DNA from: Cydia pomonella
Taxonomy: Eukaryota; Arthropoda; Insecta; Lepidoptera; Tortricidae
Length of the DNA: 64,000 bases
Assembly: GCF_033807575.1 (NCBI RefSeq)
Contig: NC_084716.1
Span: 8,556,001 to 8,620,000 of the forward strand
Direction of reading: 5' to 3'
The notes under the pieces: model-generated
Told to the model about the DNA's origin: nothing
The model's database searches: none
What the model saw: only the letters and a program-made list of their open reading frames with translations
Shown: piece by piece, positions 44,986 to 55,860 of the stretch
How positions within the stretch are numbered: position 1 is the first letter of the stretch
How the letters are laid out: every line of letters starts with the position of its first letter
Translations under genes and position numbers: made by a program

Positions 44986-45429
44986 TCAGTTCAAATATAC
45001 TTTATTCATGTAGGCCTAGCAACAAGCACTTATGAATAGTAAGACAGTATTACATAATTATAATTATCATAAGTTAATTATCAGAGCAATTTATTGATGT
45101 AAATATTATTCCATAATACTTTTGAAATATAATACGGATCAAATTTAATACTAAGAATTTCACAAAATATCGTTAAACATTTAAAAAAAACAATTGTATT
45201 AATAATACTAGTCTAGAATGTTTCCAGACTAAATTCTAAATGTCAAACTAATAAAAAGAAAAAAAAAACAACATAGGAAGTACATACATTGGAATATCCA
45301 TTTCATCATCATTATTCAAATATAATAAATAATTAATCATTTCGAAACACAATGAATCCCACGTTGTTTTATCATTCATGTAGTCTTGTGTATAAGCTTT
45401 AGAAATAAGTTCACGCTTTACAAGATTCT
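44986..45429. other. no recognised feature
   Basis: AT-rich; the 93-codon minus frame at 45248-45529 runs into a repeat and is not credible. Confidence 0.4.
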
Positions 45430-45695
45430 TATAGTAGTTTATGTGACTGCTACATAATATGTAAAAGGCATTAAAATACACGAGTGTGGGTTTAAGAAAC
45501 GAACGAAATGAGTTTCTTAAAAGGATCACACGAGGGTTTTAATGCCTAATTATGTACAGTTACATACACTATTTTATCTACACATTATAAACTTTCTATA
45601 ATATATTCACTAACGCAAATTACAGCCAACGTTGCGGCATCTTTGCTCTCTTGGCGGAACTCGCAGATATGTGGTGGCGTTACCGAAATATTGCT
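45430..45695 (+). repeat. dispersed repeat family D, copy 2
   Basis: Nearly the same sequence as 5627-5870, with small indels (TACATAATATGTAAAAGG against TACATAATAAAAGG). Confidence 0.7.
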
Positions 45696-46591
45696 AAATC
45701 AAGGCATCAATGTGTCATTGTCGATGAAATAACTTGGTCTAATTTATCTATTGTATAGTTTTGAGGTCACATGAAAATATGTGTTTTAAATTTTAAAGGA
45801 AAACGTAAAAAAAAAAAAAAAACAAACGTATGTATAGGTCGCACTTATCCGCCAGACGGAGATAAATGTTTGCACCATGTGTTGCCTGTTGAAACTCAGT
45901 GGCGCCCTCAATCAATTTCTAGAATTTCATGTATAAGTATCTAAACCTCGACGTCAGATGAGTGTATCTTCTGTATTTTCCGAGTACACATATTCTGTAC
46001 AACCTCCACTTTATAACGTGACTTGTATTGTATATTTCCTTGAAATACTTTATTATAAATCCTGTAAGCAACTGTACAACTTATGAAGAAATGCGAACGT
46101 CGCTCGTTACGCCAAACACTCACTCGCTTTGTAAAGCAAGTGCACAAATGGGCAAAGTTGGGCACACTTTCTTATTTAGTACGCTGAGTTTCTATTACTC
46201 CCACGTTGTATGGCAAAGTAAAAGCTTCCTGTGTCATCATATTCCGAATATAAATTGAAGAAATGTATGATACTCATTTTCGCGTAGGGGGTGTTTGTCG
46301 TTACAACTGTAAATGCTATGTTGCAAGTGTACTGAATGTAATTTCGTTCGTGCATATCGGGTCCCGCTCTGAGTAAGTGATATTTGCTTAAAAATATGAA
46401 TGTAAATGTACTCGTATAAAATAATAAAAGCTTAAAATTAGTTCAATTTAATTTAGTTACTTTAAATACATCCATACAAAAAGAGAAAACGTTTTCCACT
46501 TCTAAATATTTACTTTTGTTTAAAATTAACTAGGTATACTAAGTTTAGAACTAAAAAAAAAATGTGTATTTTATGTTAGACTCCATACATT
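45696..46591. other. no recognised feature
   Basis: Holds an A-rich run near 45805-45822 and the repeat piece 46468-46520 (inverted copy of 1445-1497). No gene. Confidence 0.4.
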
Positions 46592-46708
46592 TTTTTATAC
46601 TACGTCGGTGGCAAACAAGCATACGGCCCGCCTGATGGTAAGCAGTCTCCGTAGCCTATGTACGCCTGCAACTCCGGAGAAGTTACATACGCGTTGCCGA
46701 CCCTATAT
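46592..46708 (+). repeat. dispersed repeat family A, short copy
   Basis: Begins TATACTACGTCGGTGGC and ends at GCGTTGCCGACCCT, the first 115 bp of the family. Confidence 0.75.
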
Positions 46709-47130
46709 TTTACGTTAACATACATGCAAACTATTAACATTTACTATATCTAATGCCTAGGGTAAAGGCACCTATTACCGTGGTAGTTAAGGAACTTTTC
46801 AAAAGAGATCCAGAAATTAAGGGTATCAATGCTGTCTAACAGCCAGGAATTTTTTTTTTCATCAGAGCATTTAATTAACTTTCCGTTACACACGTTTTTG
46901 GATTCATTTTGGGTTATTATATGTATTAAAATATTTTTTGAAGCCAAAATAACCAAATCTTCTATTACCGTGGCAAGGGACAGGCTGTGATTCTATTATC
47001 GCGAATTGAGCTTTCATTACCGAGGGTACAATTGGCATGATGTTTCTGCACTCATTAACAGAAACGGAACTCAAAATTCGAAACCTAATACCGAGGGTTA
47101 AAACAATAATAACGACGTGGGTTCTGTATA

Positions 47131-47171
47131 TTATTTTTGTGTCATTAAGTTTAATAATGACACAAAAATAA
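47131..47171. repeat. 17-bp perfect hairpin
   Basis: TTATTTTTGTGTCATTA (47131-47147) and TAATGACACAAAAATAA (47155-47171) are exact complements around a 7-base loop. Confidence 0.85.
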
Positions 47172-47510
47172 AAAATAAAACTATAGGAGTATGTTTAAAA
47201 ATAAGAGATATATTCGAAGAGATTATAATATTACACTTTGGCACAATCAAATACTATTAAATAGTTAACTTACCAAGTACCCACGAGTACTTGTATAACA
47301 AGTTATAAGTTGAATGTTTTACATGTAAAACAACAAAAATTATTGTTAGTAAAGTTTTACTAAGGACTTATATGACAAATAGGCCTGCCTGTTATTAAAT
47401 AAAGTAATTTTTAAATGCTATAAAGATTGATAAAAGTTTGTCTTACTGACATAATTAGCTGCACAAAAAAAATAAGTAAGTAACATTTTCTCATAAGGCA
47501 CAGCGTAAAT

Positions 47511-47605
47511 TATAGTCGAAATTTTATAAGCTGGACGTTTACCACCTGAGTGAAAGTTTACCACAGTGAAATGGTAAACGTCCACATTATAAAATTTCGA
47601 CTATA
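47511..47605. repeat. 95-bp quasi-palindrome
   Basis: Arms TATAGTCGAAATTTTATAA, two bases, TGGACGTTTACCA at the left are inverted at the right with only the two middle bases different. A MITE or a stable hairpin; TA borders are present. Confidence 0.8.
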
Positions 47606-48689
47606 TATAAAAACATGAATTTTTTTAATTCTAATATTTTTGATAAGGTAATTAAGTTAAATAAAGTCTCTCACATATTATGTGTTATAATTTACCCGTT
47701 TATAACTAACAAATCACAGTACTTTTCTTATTGCTGATTTTTATAGCTAAAAAAAATCATGTCTGAGATTTTGGACTACTGTATAAATAAAATTATATAA
47801 AAAAAAATCTAATCGGAATTATCCGGCAGTTGGGTACCCTTCCTTGTCTGTCAGAGTAATAACTGAATCAGAAAACAGAAGAATTTAAATCTGATAATGA
47901 TAACTGAAGTCTAAATTTTATCGACGAAATCTGTACTTGCGGTACCCTAAATGCGATATTTCAATACAATACCAAATAGTCACTCGGTAATAGATAACTC
48001 TTTAAGAGCCTATTACCGACCCATTCGATATTTCTCTGTGTCGGTAATAGATTTCTATACATTCTATTACCGAGGGTAATCTGATCATACCATCGGTAAT
48101 AGGCTTAATTTGGAGTTTAATTAAACCTAATTCCGACCCATAACAAGAATAAAATACAGATGTTTTTTCAAATCAAATCAAACACGTATATTACAAGCTT
48201 CTTGTAAAGACAAAATCACATAACTGGCAAGTAAATTTTAGGTTTTAACTATAAATAAAAAAAAAAAGTTGACAGATTAAGGGTTCCAATAGAAACAAGG
48301 AAATCGGTGCTGAAGTTTTTGTTAAAAATTAAGGGTTAGTTGAATACTTTCCATACCACGGAAATAGCTCTTTAATAGCGTGAATAGATCAAGATTGGAA
48401 TAAATAAAAGAAATTATAAAATTGATAATTTGTACCAAAACTAAAGAGTAAATAACAAAACTACCACTTTTTCTATTAACGTGGCATACCACGGAATTAC
48501 TTACCACAGAAGTAATTGGCGCCTATCACCGCTGTATTTTATTTTCAATTTTAAAAGTATTTCCCGGTCAAAAACTAAGTTAAAAGTAATTCAAAATCGT
48601 GTAGAAAACAATACACAACCTCTTAAAAGGCATTGCACTAGTTTATTTGCCATAACTATTACGTAAAACACTAAGTAAGATTGGAGTGC

Positions 48690-48755
48690 ACTTACCTGTG
48701 GAGTCACGCGTCTGTATGGAACAACCGGTTCTTGCGCCGCCGTCGCACAAACTGA
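48690..48755 (-). promoter_or_regulatory. candidate transcription start and non-coding first exon
   Basis: On the minus strand a TCAGTT initiator (48755-48750; +1 at 48753) is followed by GGTTG (matches DPE consensus RGWYV) exactly at +28 (48726-48722). The GC-rich leader then ends in CACAG followed by GTAAGT, a full donor consensus, with the exon boundary at 48696. The predicted exon is 58 nt with no ATG. It would belong to a gene running to lower coordinates whose next exon I cannot identify. Confidence 0.4.
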
Positions 48756-49009
48756 CGAATCGCGAGTTTTTTGTTACACTCACACAAATGCACACTAATG
48801 GGCACGATAGACTAATGAATGAGCTTGTTTTGTGTATGCTTTATTTCTTAGAGAATTGATCTGTTTGCTTGCAAAATGCGTATTTGTAAACACCGCGGTG
48901 TTAGACGTCGATTTTGATACCCGCGTTAATAGCCGCCGTTACCCTACCATGATTAATCAAAGACGGAAAAAAATTACCACAATTATCAATAAGTAGTAAA
49001 AATTCGTGA

Positions 49010-49080
49010 TATTTTTTTTTATCGCGACCCCCAAAAATTATATGCAATTAACATTTTGAAAGACCTTCATCTATACTAAA
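49010..49080 (-). repeat. dispersed repeat fragment shared with 24995-25110
   Basis: Complement of the AAGGTCTTTCAAAATGT block and the poly-T plus ATCGCG block. Confidence 0.5.
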
Positions 49081-49164
49081 TGAGTGTTTCAAAGCATGCC
49101 ACGTCTGTTGCGCGTGTGAAGATTACTATACTATGATCGTCATGTCGTTGATATTTAATAACAC

Positions 49165-49625
49165 ACACTCACACACACACTCCGTTGGCTCAGCGACCCA
49201 AAATGAGACTTGGCCTCCGACACAAGACAGCGCCACTTTTCTCGGTCCTGTGCGACCTCTCGCCAATTGTCGACTCGAAGCTCGCGCAGATCCGCCTCCA
49301 CCATGTCGCTCCAGCGATACCTAGGGCGTCCGATAGGACGTCTTCCTGCTAGGCGACCCAGGTACGCTCTTTTCACGTTCCGATCTTCGTCCATTCTCTC
49401 AAGGTGGCCTAACCAACGGAGTCTGTGGGCTTTACTTTCTCCCATGATGTTAGGTTCAGCCACTAGGTCTTCAATCTCACGGTTCTTAAGGACTGTCCAA
49501 CTTCCACCCGGTCTCTGTTTGGGGCCCAATATTTTACGGAGGATTTTCCTCTCGGCAACTAGCAGCATGTTTTCTTCCTTGAGTGTTATGGGGGTTGTGC
49601 GGCGGGTTAACACCCCTCCCACGGA
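49165..49625 (-). pseudogene. 5'-truncated LINE (RTE-like) reverse transcriptase C-terminal fragment
   Basis: About 150 open codons encode RKILRKILGPKQRPGGSW, NREIEDLVAEPNIMGE, RLRWLGHLERM, GRRPIGRPRYRW, DNWREVAQDREKWR and a terminal SLVSEAKSHFGSL-like end (here CLVSEAKSHFGSL). This is the conserved C-terminal region of insect endonuclease/reverse-transcriptase LINEs. A GT-rich simple repeat (49162-49181) follows its 3' end. It aligns with the twin-primed copy at 35295-35656. The catalytic core is absent. Confidence 0.85.
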
Positions 49626-49741
49626 AAAATATTATCGTTACGAAACCGACACAAGAAAACAGCCAATTTCGTCATTAATAAAGGCTTTATCTCAAACGAA
49701 AACTGACATTGACGCTGAAAACGTTTATTAATACGTATTAA

Positions 49742-49960
49742 TTCAGCGTATATACATCTCACTGCTTGCTGCTGTCTTCTCTCATGCGCGAGAGGGCTTG
49801 GGCTATAAGTAGTTCCGACGCTGCCCCGGCTGGTTGGGGACTTCGCATACACCTTTGAATTCCTCTCAGATACAGGTTTCCTTACAATGTTTTCCATCAC
49901 CGAAAAGCTAGTGGTAAATAGCAAACGATATTCCGTACACAAGTTTCGAAAATTGGTACG
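49742..49960 (-). mobile_element. SINE with Metulj-like tail, 5' truncated
   Basis: Reverse copy related to 24526-24835: CTCATGCGCGAGAGGGCTTG, GGACTTCGCATACACCTTTG, CACCGAAAAGCTAGTGG. It stops before the B box, so no pol III promoter remains. Confidence 0.7.
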
Positions 49961-51374
49961 AATTGGTAATCAGAATTAAGAGGCTGTCAACACCCAATGT
50001 CCTTGAAATTGATGTTACTTAAACAGTTTTTTAAGAAAGACTACTTGTTATAGTCAAGTAAGAAAAATATATGTTCATATTAATTATATTTCAAAGACTG
50101 TGGTTGTACTCGATACATGATTGAACGAAATCGGCTCGATAGAAAATAATTGCAAAGATTGGTCTTAAAATCACAATTAAACGGTTTTATGTCTTTATTG
50201 TTTTTACTTATGGGTCCGCAATTAAAATCACAATTTCAAAACATTTATATCTAAACCGTGGTTTAATAAAATATTACACTAATAATCCACTTTTTTCTTA
50301 TTATTCCCTTGCCCAGGCCCAGTAACATGCCACAGTGCTATCTCATTTACTCCGATACAAATAGACAGTGTGCGCGCTTTAGGTATTGACAGCCTCTTAA
50401 TGTAAATAAACATTTTAAGTACATTTTTCGCAATAAAAAGTAGGTGAAGCAACACTCTTTGTAAATGACGTTTCTCTCCTGCTTTTTTTACAGAATAAGA
50501 CAACAAAGGCATTTAAGCTGATCAAAATAAGGATAATACAAGATGTAAGGAAATATTTGGTCGAATAAATCTAAAAATCTTGTTTTTTAGTCCTTGTGAA
50601 AATTTATTGTGTAAGGGTGGGTGTTATAAATATAAGTACTTAAGTAAATATACATGCCTAATGCCTATATGTAGAACATAGACAATGGTAGGAATTATAA
50701 TAGTTGCCGATTAAAATCTACTTAGTTTAAAGTTACTCAAGCGCCACGATCTAAACATATGTAGTTTATATATATTTTAATATAAAAAAATAGTACTTAT
50801 CGCTCGCAGACGTATCTGCTTGATTAAATTAATTAAACTTATTTGTAGTTTTCATGAATGTAATATGTATAATTGTTGGTGCAATAAAGAATATTTACTT
50901 ATTTACTTGATAAAAAATTGGCTTAATTTTGTATTAGTACGTTAGAATGGGTACGTTCCCCTACCCGCTAACCGTCACTCCGTTGACAGACACGGCGAAC
51001 GGGTCGATCGCAGAGTACATGAGTATTAACTGTTGTTTTATTTAAGCATCCTGTGACCCAACGGTAGCTAATACCCTACCCGACCCTTCAATTCTCCTGA
51101 TTTTACTTTTTTCTCGAAACAAACATCCTAAACCTCAATGAAAGCATGTCTATCATGTCAATATGTCTAAACATGTAAGCATGTTCTCGCGAAGGATTAT
51201 GTCATCCTTAAATTGGACGTTGTTGCCGACGTATCAATATAGGAATAATTTTTTTTTGGCTTGACATGTCAAGATCGCATAATAGCATGTCAGGTACCAC
51301 GAAATAATGAGGCACTCGGGACAGATTTGGGCTGACATACAGGTGCTAAGGGCGGACATAATGTTATTTCGGCT
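49961..51374. other. non-coding stretch with a retroelement-like tail
   Basis: GGTGCAATAAAGAATATTT followed by ACTTATTTACTT at 50878-50910 resembles a LINE 3' terminus. No protein-coding evidence. Confidence 0.4.
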
Positions 51375-51470
51375 TTCTACGCGCTATTTTAGACGAAAGT
51401 GGACCAAGTCTCCATACAAACGTAGTCCCAAGTTTCCTCTATGGATATTAAGATTTAAGAATAATACGTT
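51375..51470. repeat. terminal fragment of the foldback MITE family at 20062
   Basis: CCATACAAACGTAGTCCCA, then AGTTTCCTCTATGGATATTA matches the arm of 20062-20375; no opposite arm is found nearby. Confidence 0.5.
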
Positions 51471-53334
51471 GTACAACGAGGGGGGTAAGCAAAATGCGGC
51501 TATCGTGAGTTAAGACCCTCGTTTCCAATATTATTACCCCCGGAGTTACACAATGTTTTTCTTGACACTTGCAAAAAAAATAAGCGAAATAATTCTTATC
51601 AATTGTCATTCAATCTTTTAAAATTATGGCTTCAGTCCAGTGGGACTATTTCGCCAGTATCAAGGTATTAGGAGCTTTAAATAAATTAAACTAAAATTGT
51701 ACGGTTAGTACAAGACAGTGTACGGTGATTTTATTAGCTCTTGTAATAGCTGGACTTTACAAGGAGCACGTGGACTACCGGTCGTTGACTCCAAAATGGT
51801 GGCCAAACGCGTTTCAAGATTAAATCTCCATTCACTGCACAGTTTACTGTATAATAAGCTATCGCTACACATTAAACAACATTAATGAGCAAAAAACAAA
51901 GGGACAATACTAATATTCATTATTTCCATATACTAATTATTTCATAAGACCGGAGGCGGGCCGGATGACTATGCAAACGAGAGTTTGTAGGTTGTAACAG
52001 CCGTATGTCAGATACGTGAAACAATAAAGCGGTACGGTGTACGGTGGACGCTGCAAATCGAGGGTTTGTGTACGGTCAGGTGTACCAAGTTTTTTTTTGA
52101 TGTTTTTGTTTTATATTGATTATTATTTGTAAATATTATGGGCGACCAAATAAGTTTGAAATTAGATGTACATTGACGTTAAATGGAAAAATCCAAGATT
52201 TTTTGGAATTATGGTTATTTTAATTCCTCGTAAAAGAAGCCTTACCCTCACGAAAAAATGTGATAACACAATTTTCTTAATTAATTGTTTGCTTTACTTT
52301 CATCAAAATTGTTGGAGGCCTCTTCAAATATTATTTCCCATTTACAAGATTTGAAATAATGCATATTTGCTGGTCAGCAAAATATTATCAGCGCGTGTCG
52401 ATAACATAGTATTTGTAACATTGTAGCGGCCCACCATATAAGGAAAACTGGTAATCAAATTTGAATTAATGGTATTAGAAAATAGAGTTGAATATGTTTT
52501 GTTTTTAAATCGAACAAAACTAAAGCAACTCTGTTCCATTTAGGTCTGATTTTCACACGCTCCCTTTCTTTCACAAGCAAGAAGAAAAAGAGAGTGTTAA
52601 CTTTATCTGTCAGATAATTTTATCGGATGATTGAAAAATCAGATCTTAATTGATTTAAATTTCATTGGCGGTAGTTTCTACTAGAATTAGGAACCCCAAG
52701 AGGTTAAGATAATGTCTGTATCGCCGCAGATACAGATGTGATGTTAAGATAGAATGCTCTATAAAAACACTTAATATGGAATAAATTAGTCTAAGTCTAC
52801 CTGTCAACTGTACCTTTTACTCAACTCACCCACAACTCACACTCTAAGCATATCAAACAAGCGTCGATAGAAAAAATGCTTACGGTATAAATAGCTGTCA
52901 TATCCATGTCTTCGCATACATATATCTACATTGTACTATCGCAGGAAAACCTTGATTTTTAGCCAAAATCTGAAATCATTGTTAAATGAATCTGAAACAG
53001 CGGTTCATTAAAAATAAGGGTACTCTAAATAAGGCTTTAGTACATAATTTCGCCTTAAGTAACATTAAATCTTAATAAATTGTATCAAGAGTTTCATGGG
53101 CGTATACAATATTAAGCAATAAGTTTTAGTGTAATTTTCATCATGAAAAAAATGATTAAGCAAATTTGAGTACGGGTGATCTTGCCACCCGTACACATGT
53201 TGAATATTATAACAAAAAGCTAAATGGATGGATGACACATATCCATTATAAAAGAGTGTAATTTAGTAGAGTATAAAAAAAAACTTTCAAAAAGATAAAA
53301 GAAAATGGTATCATTTGAATCCTTACATTTTATT
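51471..53334. other. long non-coding stretch
   Basis: About 1.9 kb with no supported gene, tRNA or classified repeat. Confidence 0.4.
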
Positions 53335-53985
53335 GAAAAATAAATTGTATGACAACTATATATATATATAAACGCAATATTTCAGGGACAAAATAGCAAT
53401 TTTCTTGATCTTCCATACATTTAGGACAGACTAATGTACATAATGTGACTTCACATTACAATATCATTTTGTTAGAAGCGTTTCAATTGTCGAGTGCCGG
53501 AGTCAGAGTTTAACTCTCATTTCTGACCTTTGTATTGCTTAAATGCCATGAGTTCTAACTATATAGACATTTGATCCTCATGAAAATCAATATCGATTCT
53601 TTCTTCCTAGCGTTGTCCCGGCATATTGCCACGGCTCAAGGGAGCCTGGGGTCCGCTTTGACAACTAATCCCAAGATTTGGCGTAGGCACTAGTTTTTAC
53701 GAAAGCGACTGCCATCTGACCTTCCAACCCAGAGGGTAAACTAAGCCTTGTTGGGATTAGTCCGGTTTCCTCACGATGTTTTCCTTCACCGAAAAGCGAC
53801 TAGTAAAATATCAAATGATATTTCGTACATAAGTTCCGTAAACTCATTGGTACGAGCCGGGGTTTGAACCCGCGACCTCCGGATTGTAAGTCGCACGCTC
53901 TTACCGCTAGGCCACCAGCGATCAATATCGATTAATATTATTAAAAAAAAAATGTCAAGTAGCCAATTGTTAATAAAGTACCCTC
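53335..53985 (-). repeat. dispersed repeat family E, split by a SINE
   Basis: Reverse copy of 19165-19470. The two halves (53335-53598 and 53921-53985) are contiguous in the 19-kb copy, which shows the pre-insertion state. Confidence 0.75.
53599..53920 (-). mobile_element. full-length tRNA-derived SINE, family S1, with 13-bp target duplication
   Basis: Perfect 13-mer ATCAATATCGATT on both sides (53586-53598 and 53921-53933). On the minus strand: A box TGGCCTAGCGG, a B box reading GGTTCAAACCC, body and CCGGGACAACG tail, all matching 15577-15919. Intact pol III boxes and a perfect duplication suggest a young copy. Confidence 0.9.
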
Positions 53986-54257
53986 GAAGAATACTATAAA
54001 AGTGTATGCTTGTCATGTTTTTTTTTTTAAATACACATGTATTTTACTTTCCCCGTATTCGAAATGAAATTGTTTTGCAGACGCTGCTTGCGTATTGGTA
54101 CGGGAAGCAGAAAGTTGCAACTGTTAACTCGCATCGGAGTGCAGCGGACTTATTACTTTCACCACTATTGTTGTACAAGTGTGGACTAGCGGTGTGAGCT
54201 ACAGAGATAAAAACTATTTGATCCGTACAGAGAGGACACCAGGCGTACATTATTTAA
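53986..54257. other. no recognised feature
   Basis: Contains a CCCCGTATTCGAAATGAAA piece shared with 8055 and 57730; no gene. Confidence 0.4.
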
Positions 54258-54385
54258 ATATAGAACGGGACTTGATCGCGTATTAAGTTTTTACATCCGA
54301 TGTTTCGAGGACGGCGTTGTTCCCGTGGTCTCGGAGAAGACTGGCTTAAGTTGACATCATCTTCTAGCCACGCATGTTTTAGTAG
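54258..54385 (-). repeat. dispersed repeat family F
   Basis: AACGGGACTTGATCGCGTAT, GTTCCCGTGGTCTCGGAGAA and AGTTGACATCATCTTCTAG match the copies at 43890 and 57455. Confidence 0.65.
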
Positions 54386-55039
54386 GCGTACAATAATTAT
54401 ATTACTTATCATCATCATCATCATGTACATGTATCGTATATGGACTTCGCTACGTACGTATCGTACCCAAAATCATGATAAAATTGGGCGTTAGACTCTT
54501 TACAATTTACGTCATAATTGTATCGTCTTCAAATATATAGAGGACTTTTAAGCTTATTGACGAAGATATTTAATTTGTTTCATCGGTACGATAATTTGAC
54601 ACTATTTTAGGGTTCCGTACCCAAAGGGTCTAAGGGTCGGGACCCTCTCTCTTCAGTCTGTCACCAGGCTGTATCTCATGACAGTTATGGTTAGACAGTT
54701 AAAATTTTCACAGATGATATATTTCCGTTGCTGCTATAACAACAAATACTAAAAAATAGAATAAAATAAATATTTATATAATAGTTCCCGTCTCACCTTT
54801 AGCTTGTTATACCCTACCATTCCAAGCACGAAGAGTGTGGGATACAGCAAGAGATACCGTAAAGGAGCCTAATTTTTATTTTGTATTTAGCTTCGTGTGG
54901 ACTTCTAATTATCGCGTTAAATTCAATACTTATGAATTATAATTTACTTTCGTTCACCTGGTAAACCTTTTTCATGAAAATCGTGACATTACAAATTAGA
55001 GTTCCACAATGGTTCCGCACTATTTTCATCTGTAGTTAC
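54386..55039. other. unassigned, with a family G edge
   Basis: TTTTAGGGTTCCGTACCC at 54608 resembles the boundary of the 16790-17335 repeat. A TCATCATCATCATCATG tract is at 54410-54425. No gene. Confidence 0.35.
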
Positions 55040-55390
55040 GAAACAGGTGATACCGTGTTCGAATCCTGGTAAGGCCCTTGCCAGGATTCGAACCCAGTCT
55101 GGTAAGGGCATTGATTTGAGCGTTTCTCACTTATGGACATTTGTTTCTGACTTATAGGTGTTTTCGGCGTCTAGTACTCACAATACAAGCCTTACTGCCG
55201 GTTGCAACCACAGTTAACAGACTGACCAACGCCACGCAGCAGAGATCTATGAAACTTCTCATACTATAACATTTTGTGAACGCCTTAACGGTGACAGACG
55301 GTTTGGTACAACCAACCCTTGTTGAGGTTACTGTGGGACTAGGTCGATCTGTGTCAAATTGTCCTAAGTAAAATATCTATTTTCTTTATT
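55040..55390 (+). mobile_element. rearranged S2 SINE with B-box inverted duplication and a nested MITE
   Basis: GTTCGAATCCTGGTAAGG is followed at once by its near-complement (CCTTGCCAGGATTCGAAC) and then by the normal CTGGTAAGGGCATTG. The tail is split after ACAAGCCTTA by an inverted-repeat insertion at about 55198-55313 (GGTTGCAACCACAG ... GGTACAACCAAC) and resumes GAGGTTACTGTGGGACTAG. Confidence 0.7.
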
Positions 55391-55499
55391 TATTTTTCAT
55401 CTTAGACTAGGCCATTAATAATATATAAGCATAAAATACGAAAACACGTACAAAAATAATATATATACATATAAAAATAGTATAAAAAAACCTAACCTG

Positions 55500-55860
55500 G
55501 GGTGCCGCCTGCAACAAGGCAGGGCCCAAGCTTCCAGTGGTCAGAGCCGCAGAGAGGATGCGCCGGACTATCCGCGCCGTGTCTAAAATCACCGCCTTCT
55601 ACATCTGACTTTTGATCCAACCACCTAGCGAGAGGCTCTCAAGGTGTTGGTCGAGACTCTTCGCTATGAGACCGTTCGCTGAAACGACTATGGGGACAAT
55701 GATCGTCGAATTAACATCCCACATGGCGGTTTTGTCGTGAGCCAAGTCTAGGTACTTACTGGACTTATCCTTCTCGGCTTTCACAAGATTCTCATCATGT
55801 GGGATGGTGATGTCGACGAGCACGGCCCGGCGTTGCGTTATTTATTTAATTATTAGCAAA
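55500..55860 (-). pseudogene. LINE reverse transcriptase C-terminal fragment with premature TAG
   Basis: Minus-strand frame: LVDITIPHDENLVKAEKDK, KYLDLAHDKTAMWDV, STIIVPIVVSANGLIAKSLD, HLESLSLGGWIKSQM, then TAG, then in the same frame KAVILDTARIVRRILS and ALLQAAPQV. The pattern VDVTIPHDENL ... GLIAKSLDQHL is a familiar end of lepidopteran reverse-transcriptase ORFs. The TAG stands where related copies, as I recall them, have glutamine (CAG), a single transition. An AT-rich 3' region follows. Non-functional: truncated and interrupted. Confidence 0.8.

Larger units (their letters stand above)
46770..48535. repeat. cluster of TATTACCG-like motifs in both orientations
   Basis: CTATTACCG(T/A) or its complement occurs at 46772, 46972, 47016 (CATTACCGAGGGT), 47084 (CCTAATACCGAGGGT), 47983, 48009, 48041, 48064 (CTATTACCGAGGGTAAT) and 48092. 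Near-matches are at 46993, 48126, 48352, 48474 and 48526. I saw no comparable density elsewhere in the window. No coding frame accompanies it. It could be a decayed minisatellite, a transposon with subterminal motifs, or clustered binding sites. Confidence 0.5.

Noticed and set aside
49210..49731. 173-codon + frame
   Set aside because: Antisense shadow of the LINE reverse-transcriptase fragment on the minus strand.
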